Assembly (NCBI RefSeq): GCF_000230995.2
Contig: NC_019973.1
Location: 5,098,001-5,162,000, forward strand
Direction of reading: 5' to 3'
Length of the DNA stretch: 64,000 nt
Source: Mesorhizobium australicum WSM2073
GTDB taxonomy: Bacteria; Pseudomonadota; Alphaproteobacteria; Rhizobiales; Rhizobiaceae
Shown: in pieces, positions 8,882 to 19,661 of the stretch
Layout: every line of letters begins with the position of its first letter
Numbering within the stretch: the stretch's first letter is position 1
Notes under the pieces: model-generated
Seen by the model: only the letters and a program-made list of their open reading frames with translations
Told to the model about the DNA's origin: nothing
Databases searched by the model: none
Program-made: the position numbers and the translations under genes

Positions 8882-9694
8882 CTAGACCTCGGCCATGATT
8901 ACATGGGCCTGAATTTTGGCGGCGACTTCACCGCTGCCGTGTCGGTCTGCGATGGCGGATGCCGCGTAATCGGTTGCAGCTTCCAGTTTTCCAGCTTCCC
9001 TGGCCTCGATTTCGGTGCGAAGAACAGTGCCTTGACAGTAGGCAACGGCCGGAAGGCGTGGCGAGGATGCGCGGCTCTGTTCGGCTCTCGTCTCGATCAC
9101 CACTCGAGAAAAGCCTGCATCCTCTAGGTCGCGACGGATCAGCACCTTGTCGTGATAGCCGTGCGGCGTGCGTGCCAGGAAGCGCGGGGGATCGTCGGGA
9201 AAGATCCGTGCCAGAGCGTTGGTCACGTCATCGGCGAACACATTCTCCTCGATGCGATCCCATACATTGAACAAAAACCGTCCGCCGGGCTTCAGGACCC
9301 GCCTGGCTTCGCGATAAGCAGACGTGCGGTTCGGAAAGAACATCGCACCGAACTGACAACAGACAAGATCGAAGGCCGCATCTTCAAATGGCAGCGCCAT
9401 CGCATCCGCTTGGCGCCACTCGATGCGGCTATCAGGAGTTTGTCGCGAAGCAGCGTAGTCGAGCATCGGCTGGTTTAGGTCGGTCACGACATAGCTTGCG
9501 TCGGGCGACAGTCTTGGCGCCAATGCGCGGGTGACGACCCCGGTGCCCGCGGCGATTTCCAGGACCGCGCCGGGCGATAGGGCCGCTGCTCGCCGCGCGA
9601 TATCCGCAGCGAACGGCTCAAAGATCAAAGGCACCATGTAGCGGTCGTAGTTTTCCGGAATTGAGCCCGCGAACAGCTTGTCGGTTTCCAACAT
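8882..9694 (-). CDS. Class I SAM-dependent methyltransferase (UbiE-like)
   Basis: About 270 residues from the ATG at 9694, preceded by GGTGGGGA; the frame extends to 9976 without a better start. The SAM-binding motif is VLEIAAGTGVVTRALAPRL. Further Rossmann motifs are YVVTDLNQPMLDYA, EWRQADAMALPFEDAAFDLV and REARRVLKPGGRFLFNVWD. The family acts on small molecules or lipids. Nothing ties it to a sugar, and unlike its neighbours it is separated from both flanking genes (73 and 129 bases). It may be a passenger in the polysaccharide cluster or modify a repeat-unit sugar. Confidence 0.85.
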   Translation of the reverse strand: MLETDKLFAGSIPENYDRYMVPLIFEPFAADIARRAAALSPGAVLEIAAGTGVVTRALAPRLSPDASYVVTDLNQPMLDYAASRQTPDSRIEWRQADAMALPFEDAAFDLVCCQFGAMFFPNRTSAYREARRVLKPGGRFLFNVWDRIEENVFADDVTNALARIFPDDPPRFLARTPHGYHDKVLIRRDLEDAGFSRVVIETRAEQSRASSPRLPAVAYCQGTVLRTEIEAREAGKLEAATDYAASAIADRHGSGEVAAKIQAHVIMAEV

Positions 9695-9767
9695 GACAAT
9701 CCCCACCGTCTGCCTGATGACTCGCGAGCTTAACATATAATTGTCTGTTCCTGGTCGTTTCCGTGCG

Positions 9768-10904
9768 CTAGCCCTTGGCAGACAATCTTTCCCATAGCGC
9801 GCTGTATGCCCTTGCCATCCGCTCAACTGAAAAATCGGACGCGACGCGGTTGCGGCATGCCTGCTGTCTTGTCTCCCAGGATGGCGAGTCACGGTTTTCC
9901 AGAGCCATGTTTGTAATGGCGCGAGAAAGCGCGTCGGGATCCTGGCTCGGAACAACACATCCGGTGTTGCCGACAATCATGCCGATATCGCCGACATCCG
10001 TCGCTACGCAAGGCGTACCGCACGCCATGGCTTCGGCGACAACGTTAGGGAATGCCTCGCGCCTCGAGGCAAGGACATGGATGTCGAACGCACTCATGAG
10101 AGCGGCAACACCGTCGCTCGGACCAAGCAGCATCACCTTGTCGCGAACGCCGTAACGGTCCAGCAGTCCGGCAAGGTCGGTATTTTCAGGAGAGATTCCG
10201 GGGCCGGCGAGAATACATTTGAAAGGGAACTCGGCGCGCGCCGACAGCTTGGCCAAGGCAGCGGCGAGATTCCTGTGATCCTTGTCGGGATGCCAGCGGG
10301 CGACGCTTCCGATGACGAATTGGCCTTCCTCTATCGACCAGGCCCGGCGCAGCCGACTGCGCGCCCTCTCATCCGGCTCGAAGACAGCCAGATCATAACC
10401 GTTCGGAATTATCGTCCAGTTCGAAGCCGAGTAACCCGCGCTGATATGGCGCCGTGATGCCTGTTGCGAACAGCTCACGATCTGGGTCGGGACCACCCGG
10501 GATATCAGCGCGCAGGCCCGGTCCGCCGTCCGCGTGGCCAAGGGGGCGACAAGCGGATCCAGACCGGAATTGTGCATTCCCCAAACCACCAGCCGGATAC
10601 CCGCAAGCCGAGACAGGACGCCTCCAACCAGATTTGCGTGGTACATCCAGCACTGGACGATATCAGGCGGATGGGCTGACAAGACACGCCGAAATGCCGC
10701 CAGCCCGCCGAGGCTTAGCCTTCCCTTCGGCATCGACAGACAGGTCAGGGGCACCCCCGCCTCCCGAAGCAGCGGGCCATATTTTCCTTCGTCAGAAAGC
10801 GAGACCACGGCGTGCGAATGAGTGTGCTCGGCCATGCAGAGACGGAACAAAGCCGCCTCAGCACCGCCATTGTGCAGCCCGGTGATGACATGCAGGACTT
10901 TAAT
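9768..10904 (-). CDS. GT4-family glycosyltransferase with probable ATT start
   Basis: About 378 residues. The open frame continues to 11081 inside the upstream gene, but no ATG, GTG or TTG lies near the expected N-terminus. An ATT at 10904-10902 lies seven bases after AAGGAG and overlaps the upstream stop codon (ATTAA). It gives MKVLHVITGLHNGGAEAALF, which is the usual N-terminus of this family. The donor domain includes FVIGSVARWHPDKDHRNLAA and the EX7E element in EAFPNVVAEAMACGTPCVAT. The start is inferred; the family assignment is firm. It belongs to the repeat-unit assembly set. Confidence 0.85.
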   Translation of the reverse strand: MKVLHVITGLHNGGAEAALFRLCMAEHTHSHAVVSLSDEGKYGPLLREAGVPLTCLSMPKGRLSLGGLAAFRRVLSAHPPDIVQCWMYHANLVGGVLSRLAGIRLVVWGMHNSGLDPLVAPLATRTADRACALISRVVPTQIVSCSQQASRRHISAGYSASNWTIIPNGYDLAVFEPDERARSRLRRAWSIEEGQFVIGSVARWHPDKDHRNLAAALAKLSARAEFPFKCILAGPGISPENTDLAGLLDRYGVRDKVMLLGPSDGVAALMSAFDIHVLASRREAFPNVVAEAMACGTPCVATDVGDIGMIVGNTGCVVPSQDPDALSRAITNMALENRDSPSWETRQQACRNRVASDFSVERMARAYSALWERLSAKG

Positions 10905-12069
10905 CCGGGATCTCCTTTCGGGTGGCGCTCGCCAGGCCCATACCCATCGCGAGCAGATACGCGTCAGCCACTTTTTCGACACTGAAATCCTGGGCCCGAC
11001 GTCTGACGTCGGGCGGGCTGACGTCATCGAGGCCGGCCAATATCGCGGCCGCGAAGGCTTGCACGTCGCCCACCGCGACAAGCCGCCCCCATTTGCCGTC
11101 CTCCAGGATTTCCGCTGGGCCGCTTTCGCAATTCGTGCTCACCACCCTGGCTCCGCAGGCCATGGCTTCGATAATCGTATTGGGAAAGCCCTCCCTTCGC
11201 GACGAATGGAGAAACAGCGCGGCGCGGTGCATCCACGGATACGGATTTTTCGAAAAGCCGACCAGGGCGACCGAGGAACGCAACTCGAGTTCATCGATCA
11301 TCGTCTGCAGCGACGCGCGCAGCGGCCCTTCCCCAACAATCGCCAGTTTGACGGGTCGTTTCCTTACGACTTGTGAAAAGCTGCTAATCAGAGTGGCATG
11401 GTCTTTTGCGAAATCAAGGCGACCGACGGCGACCAGCAGGGACCTGCCGTCCTCGTCCGCGAACGGATGATCGATGGGCGCGCTGGCCTGTGCCTGAATG
11501 TGTTCTATATCCAACGGGTTGTGGATCACTTCGACAGAATTCGGGTCGAGCCCGATGCGCCTGATCAGATCGTCCGCAACGCCATGTGAGACGGCTATTA
11601 TCCTGTCGGCATAACCGTATGTCATTCGCATGAGGAACGGCAGAAATCTCTCACGGATCAGTTTCGTATCCGCAAGGGTCCTGGACAGGTTGCTTCTCTC
11701 GGATATGACCGTACGCACCCCTTGCCGTGACAGGAAGGACGACACTATTGCCAGGATGTTCGCGTGAGGCAGCGCCGCCAGCATCACCCGCGGCTGCTCC
11801 GCCTTGACGTAGCGAATAAGGCCGGACAGGGAAAACAGCATGCGAGACGTCTGCAGATCCACTATCCTTATCGTGTCAGGAACCAGGGGAAGATATTCAC
11901 CTATCGCACATCCAAGTACGAGATCCGTCACCAGCCCACGCCGATCGAATTCCCGGGCCAGGGTAAGCATCGCGCGCTCGGTGCCACCTGCCCGCAGCGA
12001 GGGGATGAAGACGGCGATCCGGGCATCCGGACCGCCCGGCGACTTTCTATCTTTCCTCGTTCGCTTCAT
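10900..12069 (-). CDS. GT4-family glycosyltransferase
   Basis: A 389-residue retaining glycosyltransferase. The N-terminal acceptor domain starts with RIAVFIPSLRAGGTERAMLT. The C-terminal donor domain has LLVAVGRLDFAKDHATLIS, LAIVGEGPLRASLQ and the EX7E element in EGFPNTIIEAMACGARVVST, followed by SGPAEIL. It is similar in layout to the next gene and may be an old duplicate of it. The stop overlaps the proposed ATT start of that gene, which implies coupled translation. The donor sugar is not known. Confidence 0.9.
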   Translation of the reverse strand: MKRTRKDRKSPGGPDARIAVFIPSLRAGGTERAMLTLAREFDRRGLVTDLVLGCAIGEYLPLVPDTIRIVDLQTSRMLFSLSGLIRYVKAEQPRVMLAALPHANILAIVSSFLSRQGVRTVISERSNLSRTLADTKLIRERFLPFLMRMTYGYADRIIAVSHGVADDLIRRIGLDPNSVEVIHNPLDIEHIQAQASAPIDHPFADEDGRSLLVAVGRLDFAKDHATLISSFSQVVRKRPVKLAIVGEGPLRASLQTMIDELELRSSVALVGFSKNPYPWMHRAALFLHSSRREGFPNTIIEAMACGARVVSTNCESGPAEILEDGKWGRLVAVGDVQAFAAAILAGLDDVSPPDVRRRAQDFSVEKVADAYLLAMGMGLASATRKEIPD

Positions 12070-12181
12070 CCGGTTCGAAGCCCGGTCGCCGCCATACCGC
12101 CTCGTTCGGCTCTAGCTCTCCCGTTGGAAAGCAGGCGCAACCGGAAACGGGCCAGGACCGGCGGAGAATATCTTCGACGGA

Positions 12182-12934
12182 TCACTGTTTTCGCCGAAAG
12201 ACATAGGCATAGGTCTCCGCCGCATCCTTGCCGAGCAAGAGAGCGGTGATGCCAAGCCAGAGGCGCCAGGCGAGGAAAGCCGGCACGAAGGAATAGAAGT
12301 ATGAACTTCTCCAGAACAGGCGCCGCTGGACAAGCTCCAGCCCATTTTGCGCCGCGATCCTTTCCACTTCGCTTGGCAGGCATTTGTCATAGAAAGCCGG
12401 AAATCCGTCATGACCCCTGCCTTTGTCGGGATAGATGGCAAACAGCAGCCGCCGCTTGATCCTCTCTGGCAAAATCAGGTTCAACCTGGCGAAAACGGCA
12501 TTGCGTGACGGCGAGAAAATGGCAACCAAACCGCCCGGCTTGACGCAACTGGCGATGCCGCGAAGCGCGGCCTCTCCGTCGCGAACATGTTCCAGGGTCG
12601 CCTGGCATATGACCAGATCAGCGTCCTGCCTTCCCTTGAACACGGTAAGGTCCGCCTCGATCTGCTCGTCATAGAGTCCATCGGGGGCCTTGGACAGTTC
12701 CTCGGCAGCGAGATCAAGCCCGACCACGACGAGCCCGAGGCACCGCTTCTGCGGCAGGCTGACGAGCGGTCTTGCGCCTCCACCCAGATCGTAGACCAAT
12801 GTGTCCGGAGACAGCAGCGCCGGCGCGATTTCGGTCGCAAACGTGCTATTGCCGTCCGCGCGAAGGCGTGGCGGCAAAGCCCTGTCAAGATATTCAGAGA
12901 CCGCCACGTTCGCGCGTACAAACCCCCTCAGCAA
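12182..12934 (-). CDS. Class I SAM-dependent methyltransferase with hydrophobic C-terminus
   Basis: About 250 residues. The frame opens at 12991 inside the epimerase gene. A TTG at 12934, eight bases after AAGGAGG, is the best start; a GTG at 12940 is too close to that site. SAM-fold motifs are LVYDLGGGARPLVSLP, ADLVICQATLEHVRDGEAAL and CVKPGGLVAIFSP. The C-terminal 50 residues (FVPAFLAWRLWLGITALLLG) look like a membrane-associated helix. It could methylate a sugar of the repeat unit or cap the chain. The cluster position supports this, but the substrate is not visible. Confidence 0.8.
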   Translation of the reverse strand: MLRGFVRANVAVSEYLDRALPPRLRADGNSTFATEIAPALLSPDTLVYDLGGGARPLVSLPQKRCLGLVVVGLDLAAEELSKAPDGLYDEQIEADLTVFKGRQDADLVICQATLEHVRDGEAALRGIASCVKPGGLVAIFSPSRNAVFARLNLILPERIKRRLLFAIYPDKGRGHDGFPAFYDKCLPSEVERIAAQNGLELVQRRLFWRSSYFYSFVPAFLAWRLWLGITALLLGKDAAETYAYVFRRKQ

Positions 12935-12960
12935 CGACACTGCCTCCTTATCGGTTCGCG

Positions 12961-13986
12961 CTATCCCCGCCCAAAATAATCCTGGTACCACTCGACGAAC
13001 CGCCCCACCCCCTCGGTGACGGAGGTGCGGGGGCGATAGCCGACCGCCGCCTGCAGCGCCGAAGTGTCGGCGAAAGTGTCGGGCACGTCGCCGGCCTGCA
13101 GCGGCAGCAGCTCGATCACCGCCTTGCGGCCGAGCGCGTTTTCCAGCGCCTCGACATAGGCGGTCAGCTTCACCGGATTGTTGTTGCCGATGTTGAAGAT
13201 GCGCCAGGGCGCGCTGCTGGTCGCCGGATCCGGACGGCCGGAATCCCAGGCCGGGTTGGCCGCGGCGGGGCTGTCGCTGGCACGGATCACGCCCTCGGCA
13301 ATGTCCTCGACATAAGTGAAGTCGCGCGTGTGGTTGCCGTTGTTGAACAGCTTGATCGGCTCACCGGCCAGGATGCTCCTGGTGAACAGGAACAGCGCCA
13401 TGTCAGGGCGTCCCCAGGGGCCGTACACGGTGAAGAAGCGCAGCCCCGTGGTCGGCAGGCCAAACAGGTGGCTGTAGCTGTGCGCCATCAGTTCGTTGGC
13501 ACGCTTGGTGGCGGCGTAGAACTGCAGCGGATGGTCGGCCGGCCGATGCTCGGAAAACGGCATGTCGGTGTTGGCGCCGTAGACGCTCGAGGTGCTGGCA
13601 TAGGTCAGGTGCCCGACACGGCTGTCGCGGCAGGCCTCGAGCATGTTGGTGTAGGCGATAATGTTGCTCTCGACATAGGCGCGCGGATTTTCCAGGCTGT
13701 AGCGCACGCCGGCCTGGGCGGCGAGATGGATCACCCGGTCGAAGGCATGGTCGGCAAAGCAGCCGTCGACCACGCCCCTGTCGGCGAGATCGCCATGGAT
13801 GAAATGATAGCCGGCATTGGTCTTGCGGCTCGCCTCGTCCAGGAGCCGCAGCCGCGCCTGCTTGATTTGCGGGTCGTAGTAATCGTTGATGCTGTCGATG
13901 CCGACAACCTCGTCACCGCGCTCCAGGAGCCGCCTGGCGACATGATAGCCTATGAAGCCGGCAGCGCCGGTGACCAATACCTTCAT
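12961..13986 (-). CDS. lspL: UDP-glucuronate 4-epimerase, LspL-like
   Basis: A 341-residue extended SDR enzyme that interconverts UDP-glucuronate and UDP-galacturonate, supplying an acidic sugar donor. It has the N-terminal NAD site [20 protein letters not shown], the family signature [18 protein letters not shown], catalytic S and YxxxK ([34 protein letters not shown]) and [18 protein letters not shown]. These match rhizobial LspL and capsular CapI-type epimerases. The start codon overlaps the dehydrogenase stop (TGATG). In this cluster it may act on the uronate or N-acetyl-uronate made by the preceding gene. Confidence 0.9.
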   Translation of the reverse strand: MKVLVTGAAGFIGYHVARRLLERGDEVVGIDSINDYYDPQIKQARLRLLDEASRKTNAGYHFIHGDLADRGVVDGCFADHAFDRVIHLAAQAGVRYSLENPRAYVESNIIAYTNMLEACRDSRVGHLTYASTSSVYGANTDMPFSEHRPADHPLQFYAATKRANELMAHSYSHLFGLPTTGLRFFTVYGPWGRPDMALFLFTRSILAGEPIKLFNNGNHTRDFTYVEDIAEGVIRASDSPAAANPAWDSGRPDPATSSAPWRIFNIGNNNPVKLTAYVEALENALGRKAVIELLPLQAGDVPDTFADTSALQAAVGYRPRTSVTEGVGRFVEWYQDYFGRG

Positions 13987-15260
13987 CAGAAGCGCCCGTC
14001 CGTAACGTCCCTAGGGAACAGCCCCTTGATGTCGTAGATTACACTGGGGTCCTTGCAAAGCGACTTCAGCCCCGCAACGCCCAAGCTGCGGAACTGCGCG
14101 TGTCCGACAGCGACGATGACGCCGTCATAGCGCGCGGCGGGCATCTCCTTCACGCTCGCCGTGCCGAAAGCGCGTGCGCATTCCTGCGCGTCGACCCAAG
14201 GGTCCCAGATATCGATGCCGGCATTGTACTGCCTCAGTTGCGCGACGACGTCGACGACCTTGGAATTCCTCAAGTCCGGACAGTTTTCCTTGAAGGCCGC
14301 ACCCATGACCAGAATCCGGCTGCCAACGACAGGTATGCCCTTGCGCATCATCAGGCGGGCCGTCTGGTCCGCCGCATGCTGGCCCATGCCGTCATTGATG
14401 CGGCGCCCGGCAAGAATCACCTCGGGATGATAGCCGAGTTCCTGGGCCTTGTGGGTGAGATAATAAGGATCGACGCCGATGCAGTGCCCGCCGACGAGGC
14501 CCGGCGTGAAGCGCAGGAAATTCCATTTGGTGCCGGCCGCCTCCAGCACCTCCGACGTGTCGATGCCCAGCTTGCCGAAGATCAGCGACAGCTCGTTCAT
14601 CAGGGCGATGTTCAAGTCGCGCTGCGTGTTCTCGATGACCTTGGCGGCCTCGGCCACGGCAATGCTGGAGGCACGATGCGTACCCGCCGGCACGATCGAG
14701 GCATAGAGCGCGTCGATGGCCTCCGCCGCCTCTGGCGTGGAACCGCTGGTGACCTTGACGATCGTCTGCAGCCGGTGCTCGCGATCGCCGGGGTTGATGC
14801 GCTCTGGACTGTAGCCGAGGAAGAAATCGCTGTTGTAACGCAGCCCGGAATGTTTCTCGATCAGCGGTGCGCAGACTTCCTGCGTGCAGCCGGGATAGAC
14901 GGTGGATTCAAAGATCACCACCGCGCCCGGGGATATGACCTCGCCGACCGTCGTCGACGCCATGACGAGAGGCTTCAGGTCCGGCCTGTTGGCCCGGTCG
15001 ATCGGCGTGGGCACGGTAACGATGAAAATTCCGCAGTCGTGCAGATCGGCTTTCTCGCTGGTGAACTTCAGCCCTCTGGCGGCGGCGATTTCCTCCTCGC
15101 TGGCTTCTAACGTATGGTCCTCGCCGCGCTTCAGTGCCTCCACGCGCGACGGGTTGATGTCGAAGCCGATCACATCCCTGGTCGCCCCGAAGGCCACAGC
15201 CAGCGGCAGACCGACATAGCCAAGTCCGATGACAGCTATTTTCCTTGAGGCGAGATCCAT
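13986..15260 (-). CDS. UDP-sugar 6-dehydrogenase, TviB/WbpA type
   Basis: About 424 residues from the ATG at 15260 (GGGAG just upstream; a GTG at 15272 is the alternative). It oxidises C6 of a UDP-hexose or UDP-N-acetylhexosamine to the uronic acid in two NAD-dependent steps. Visible are the N-terminal NAD fold ([18 protein letters not shown]), [15 protein letters not shown], the central [19 protein letters not shown] with the catalytic Cys, [20 protein letters not shown], and the C-terminal domain ([17 protein letters not shown]). The sequence type is that of Vi-antigen TviB, so UDP-GlcNAc is the likely substrate. It is the second gene of the operon. Confidence 0.88.
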   Translation of the reverse strand: MDLASRKIAVIGLGYVGLPLAVAFGATRDVIGFDINPSRVEALKRGEDHTLEASEEEIAAARGLKFTSEKADLHDCGIFIVTVPTPIDRANRPDLKPLVMASTTVGEVISPGAVVIFESTVYPGCTQEVCAPLIEKHSGLRYNSDFFLGYSPERINPGDREHRLQTIVKVTSGSTPEAAEAIDALYASIVPAGTHRASSIAVAEAAKVIENTQRDLNIALMNELSLIFGKLGIDTSEVLEAAGTKWNFLRFTPGLVGGHCIGVDPYYLTHKAQELGYHPEVILAGRRINDGMGQHAADQTARLMMRKGIPVVGSRILVMGAAFKENCPDLRNSKVVDVVAQLRQYNAGIDIWDPWVDAQECARAFGTASVKEMPAARYDGVIVAVGHAQFRSLGVAGLKSLCKDPSVIYDIKGLFPRDVTDGRF

Positions 15261-15300
15261 TGCTCCCTGCACGTGCGATCGGATTCAGGCCCTGATTTGG

Positions 15301-16578
15301 CTATCGCGCACCAAAACCGGTGAACATCGTTTTTATGGTCCTGAGAACGATCAGTACGTCCAACCAAGGTGAGAAGTTCTTTATGTAGTAAAAATCATAG
15401 TGCAATTTTTCCATGACATCGCCGACCGCCGCGACATGGCCCTGATTTACTTGTGCCCACCCGCTCACGCCCGGCCTGACGATGTGCCGGTACCGGTAGA
15501 ACGGCAATTCCGCCTCATACCATTGCGACAGCACGACAGCTTCCGGCCGTGGCCCGATCCAGCTCATCTCACCGCGCAGGATGTTGATGGCCTGCGGCAG
15601 CTCGTCGATCCTGAACTTGCGCAGGAAGCTCCCGACCCGCGTGATGCGATCGTCACCCCGTTTGGTGATCGCCTTGTCCTTGTCGCTGCCGGAGCCGGTC
15701 TGCTGCCTCATCGAACGAAATTTGTAGACGGTGCAGATCCTGCCCCGGTAGCCCATGCGGGGTTGGCGAAACAGCACGGGGCCTTCTGAGTCCAGCCGGA
15801 TCGATAGGGCGACCAGCAGCAGAACGGGACAAAGAACCACGACAAGGACAAGCGCGGAGGTCCAGTCGATGGCCTGCTTGATCTTGAGATAAGCCTGGTT
15901 CGGATTGAGCGAGCCGAGCGTGTTCTCCGACAGATGTTCGATCTCGACACGACCGGTCAACGATTCGCTGACCTGCTTGACGTGATAGACGGGCGTGCCC
16001 GACAGCGCCCGGTCGGCGATGTAGCGCTCCCATTCGGCGCCGAGGTCCGCACGCAAATCGACAACCACGCCGTTAACTCTTTCGATAACGGTGCCGGGCG
16101 ACTTGAGCCAGAACCAGTGCACGCCCGGCAGGGCCCTGAGGCGCTCGACATTGCCGCCGGGAATGACGGCCAGCCGGTACGGCTCAAGACGCCGGGTCAT
16201 GAGGCTCAGGCCGAAATACCAGAGCGTGGACTGCGTGAAGCTGGCGGCGGCCTGAAACCGGCTATACTCGAAGCGGAAAAAGAAAATCGTCAAGAAAACA
16301 ACACCGTAGGACAGGACGAATGTCGGCAGGATATAGCTGGCCGCGGCCACGCCCGGAAAATTGCCAATGCGGCGATAGGCAAGAAAGCCGGTAACATGCG
16401 CAATGATGGCAGCCGCGACCGTTATCTGCAGATTGGCCGAATAGATCGCGTCCGGATAGGATGCTATCCGGATCAGTGCTGGCGCGATGATCGCGAATGT
16501 CAGTCCGCCGATGAGTTGAAAACGAATTCTGAACAGGAAGTGCCGGCTTCCGACAATCGTTGATGTTGCGACATTCAA
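15301..16578 (-). CDS. Polyprenyl-phosphate hexose-1-phosphate transferase (WbaP/ExoY type)
   Basis: This should start repeat-unit synthesis by moving a sugar-1-phosphate to undecaprenyl phosphate. I place the start at the TTG at 16578, six bases after AAGGGG, giving about 425 residues. A frame to 16650 is possible but has no clear ribosome site and would cover palindromes at 16644-16693. The N-terminus has about four membrane helices and a central soluble region. The C-terminal 190 residues are the bacterial sugar transferase domain: VYKFRSMRQQTG, RKFRIDELPQAINILRGEMS, WIGPRPEA and YRHIVRPGVSGWAQVNQG. It is the first gene of the minus-strand operon. Confidence 0.88.
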   Translation of the reverse strand: MNVATSTIVGSRHFLFRIRFQLIGGLTFAIIAPALIRIASYPDAIYSANLQITVAAAIIAHVTGFLAYRRIGNFPGVAAASYILPTFVLSYGVVFLTIFFFRFEYSRFQAAASFTQSTLWYFGLSLMTRRLEPYRLAVIPGGNVERLRALPGVHWFWLKSPGTVIERVNGVVVDLRADLGAEWERYIADRALSGTPVYHVKQVSESLTGRVEIEHLSENTLGSLNPNQAYLKIKQAIDWTSALVLVVVLCPVLLLVALSIRLDSEGPVLFRQPRMGYRGRICTVYKFRSMRQQTGSGSDKDKAITKRGDDRITRVGSFLRKFRIDELPQAINILRGEMSWIGPRPEAVVLSQWYEAELPFYRYRHIVRPGVSGWAQVNQGHVAAVGDVMEKLHYDFYYIKNFSPWLDVLIVLRTIKTMFTGFGAR

Positions 16579-17117
16579 CTTCTTCCCCTTCCCCCGAAAG
16601 GTGCCCGTGTCGGCAATCGCCACTACACTTGACAGGCCGTTCCTTCGCAAAGCGAACCGGACCCCTCACCATTGGCGATTCGACTCAGTCGAAGATCAAG
16701 AGCTACGCCAGTGCGACCTCACCAGCAAGCATCTATTTAGCGGGAATAGTTGGCAGAAGTTCTGATCGGCAGCATTGCTGCATTGCAATTTAAAAGCCGC
16801 GGCTAATGTCCCGGCTTATTCTCCAATCCTTGAGAAACCTGCCGAACCCTCAGCCGATATATAGAGCTGATGTCTTTGGTGCCGACCAAGCGCCCATGCC
16901 AAATCGGCCAACCGCCTGGCCAGATCGCCATCGATGGCCGGTCCGGGCCCGATGCAGCCAAGCGAAATCAAAAAGCCGTCCGGATTCAACCGTTTGCCGA
17001 TACAGGTTCGAACTCCGACTTTCGCCCGCTGCGCTTGTGGACGCTGGACAATTCCCCGGTTCGCTTCACAATGCGATCAAAAGCGCACCGTGAAAAAGCG
17101 TGATGGAGGAACCCGGT
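16579..17117. other. Divergent promoter region upstream of polysaccharide operon and acyl-CoA ligase gene
   Basis: About 540 bases between two divergent genes, with no recognisable gene. It holds several short palindromes near the polysaccharide side (16644-16656, 16679-16693, 16769-16781) and an AT-rich patch around 16785-16795. The part near the ligase gene looks like ordinary GC-rich leader. Confidence 0.5.
16644..16693 (-). promoter_or_regulatory. Two palindromes and two GANTC sites upstream of polysaccharide operon
   Basis: TTCGC-AAA-GCGAA lies at 16644-16656, and TTCGACTCAGTCGAA (seven-base arms, one central base) at 16679-16693. The second overlaps two GANTC sites (GATTC 16677-16681 and GACTC 16682-16686), the target of the CcrM methylase encoded at 52.6-53.7 kb. 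They sit just upstream of the proposed TTG start of the first polysaccharide gene and could be operator sites. No protein is known to bind them. Confidence 0.35.
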
Positions 17118-18746
<1,629 letters not shown>

Positions 18747-18813
18747 GAGGATGTTGCGTGTTTCCGCAAAAAGGCACTAAACCTCCATCCGGGTTGGGGC
18801 AGCGCAGAGAATA

Positions 18814-19599
18814 ATGGTTAGCATTCCCGAACGGCAAACGTCGAAGGCTGCCGGCTGGTCGCGGCGCACGGGCGCCTTTTCAGCGGTGCTTTTGCTGACG
18901 AACTTTGTCGGCCATCGCTTTGGCCTCGTCCAAACGCCGGTCTTCCTGTGGGTACTGGGCATTGCTGCCCTGCTGGCGGCGCTGGCGCTGCTGTTTGCCG
19001 GCCTGGCCTTTGCGAGGCTGTGGAATTTCGGTGACCGTGGTGGCCGTGATCTCACCGTCGGCGCCTTGCTGGCGCTGCTGGTGCTCACCCCGTACGGCGT
19101 TGCCGCCTACTGGGCGACGATCTATCCGTCGCTGCGGGACATTTCGACCGATTTCGATGAACCGCCCGCGCTCGATGTCAGCGACCGGACCAAGGACATG
19201 AACGCAGTGTCCCCGTCGACGCCGGGTGAGCAGACGTTGCAGACGGACAGCTATCCATTGGTCACCGCACGCAGCTACGACCTGCCGTTCGAGACCGTCG
19301 TCAATGCCGTTGAAACCGTGCTCGACCGGCGCGGCTGGGACCTTTCGGAGCCTTATCCCGAACTCGCCGGACAGACGGAGGTGACAATCACCGCCGTCGC
19401 CTCGAGTTTCGTTCTTGGCCTTCCCGCCGACGTCGCCATTCGCGTCACGGATGACGGCGACACGGTCATCGTCGACATGCGCTCCGCCTCGCGTTACGGC
19501 CGCCATGACCTTGGCGACAATGCCGCGCGCATCACTGAATTCCTCACGGAGCTCGATCAGGAAGTCGCCGGCCAGATCGGCGCGGCGCCGGCACAATAG
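18814..19599 (+). CDS. DUF1499 membrane protein
   Basis: A 261-residue protein with three hydrophobic segments in the N-terminal third (SAVLLLTNFVGHRFG, VFLWVLGIAALLAALALLFA, TVGALLALLVLTPYGVAAYW), then a soluble C-terminal DUF1499 domain (YDLPFETVVNAVETVLDRRG, WDLSEPYPELAGQTEVTITA, VIVDMRSASRYGRHDLGDNA). DUF1499 proteins are common in alphaproteobacteria and lack a defined role. It is 67 bases after the ligase gene on the same strand and may be cotranscribed with it. It converges with the metallo-hydrolase gene. Confidence 0.85.
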   Translation: MVSIPERQTSKAAGWSRRTGAFSAVLLLTNFVGHRFGLVQTPVFLWVLGIAALLAALALLFAGLAFARLWNFGDRGGRDLTVGALLALLVLTPYGVAAYWATIYPSLRDISTDFDEPPALDVSDRTKDMNAVSPSTPGEQTLQTDSYPLVTARSYDLPFETVVNAVETVLDRRGWDLSEPYPELAGQTEVTITAVASSFVLGLPADVAIRVTDDGDTVIVDMRSASRYGRHDLGDNAARITEFLTELDQEVAGQIGAAPAQ

Positions 19600-19661
19600 C
19601 CATTTTTCGAGCAAATCGCGCGCCGCGACGATGATTGGTGAACGGGTGGGCGGCGGCAGGG

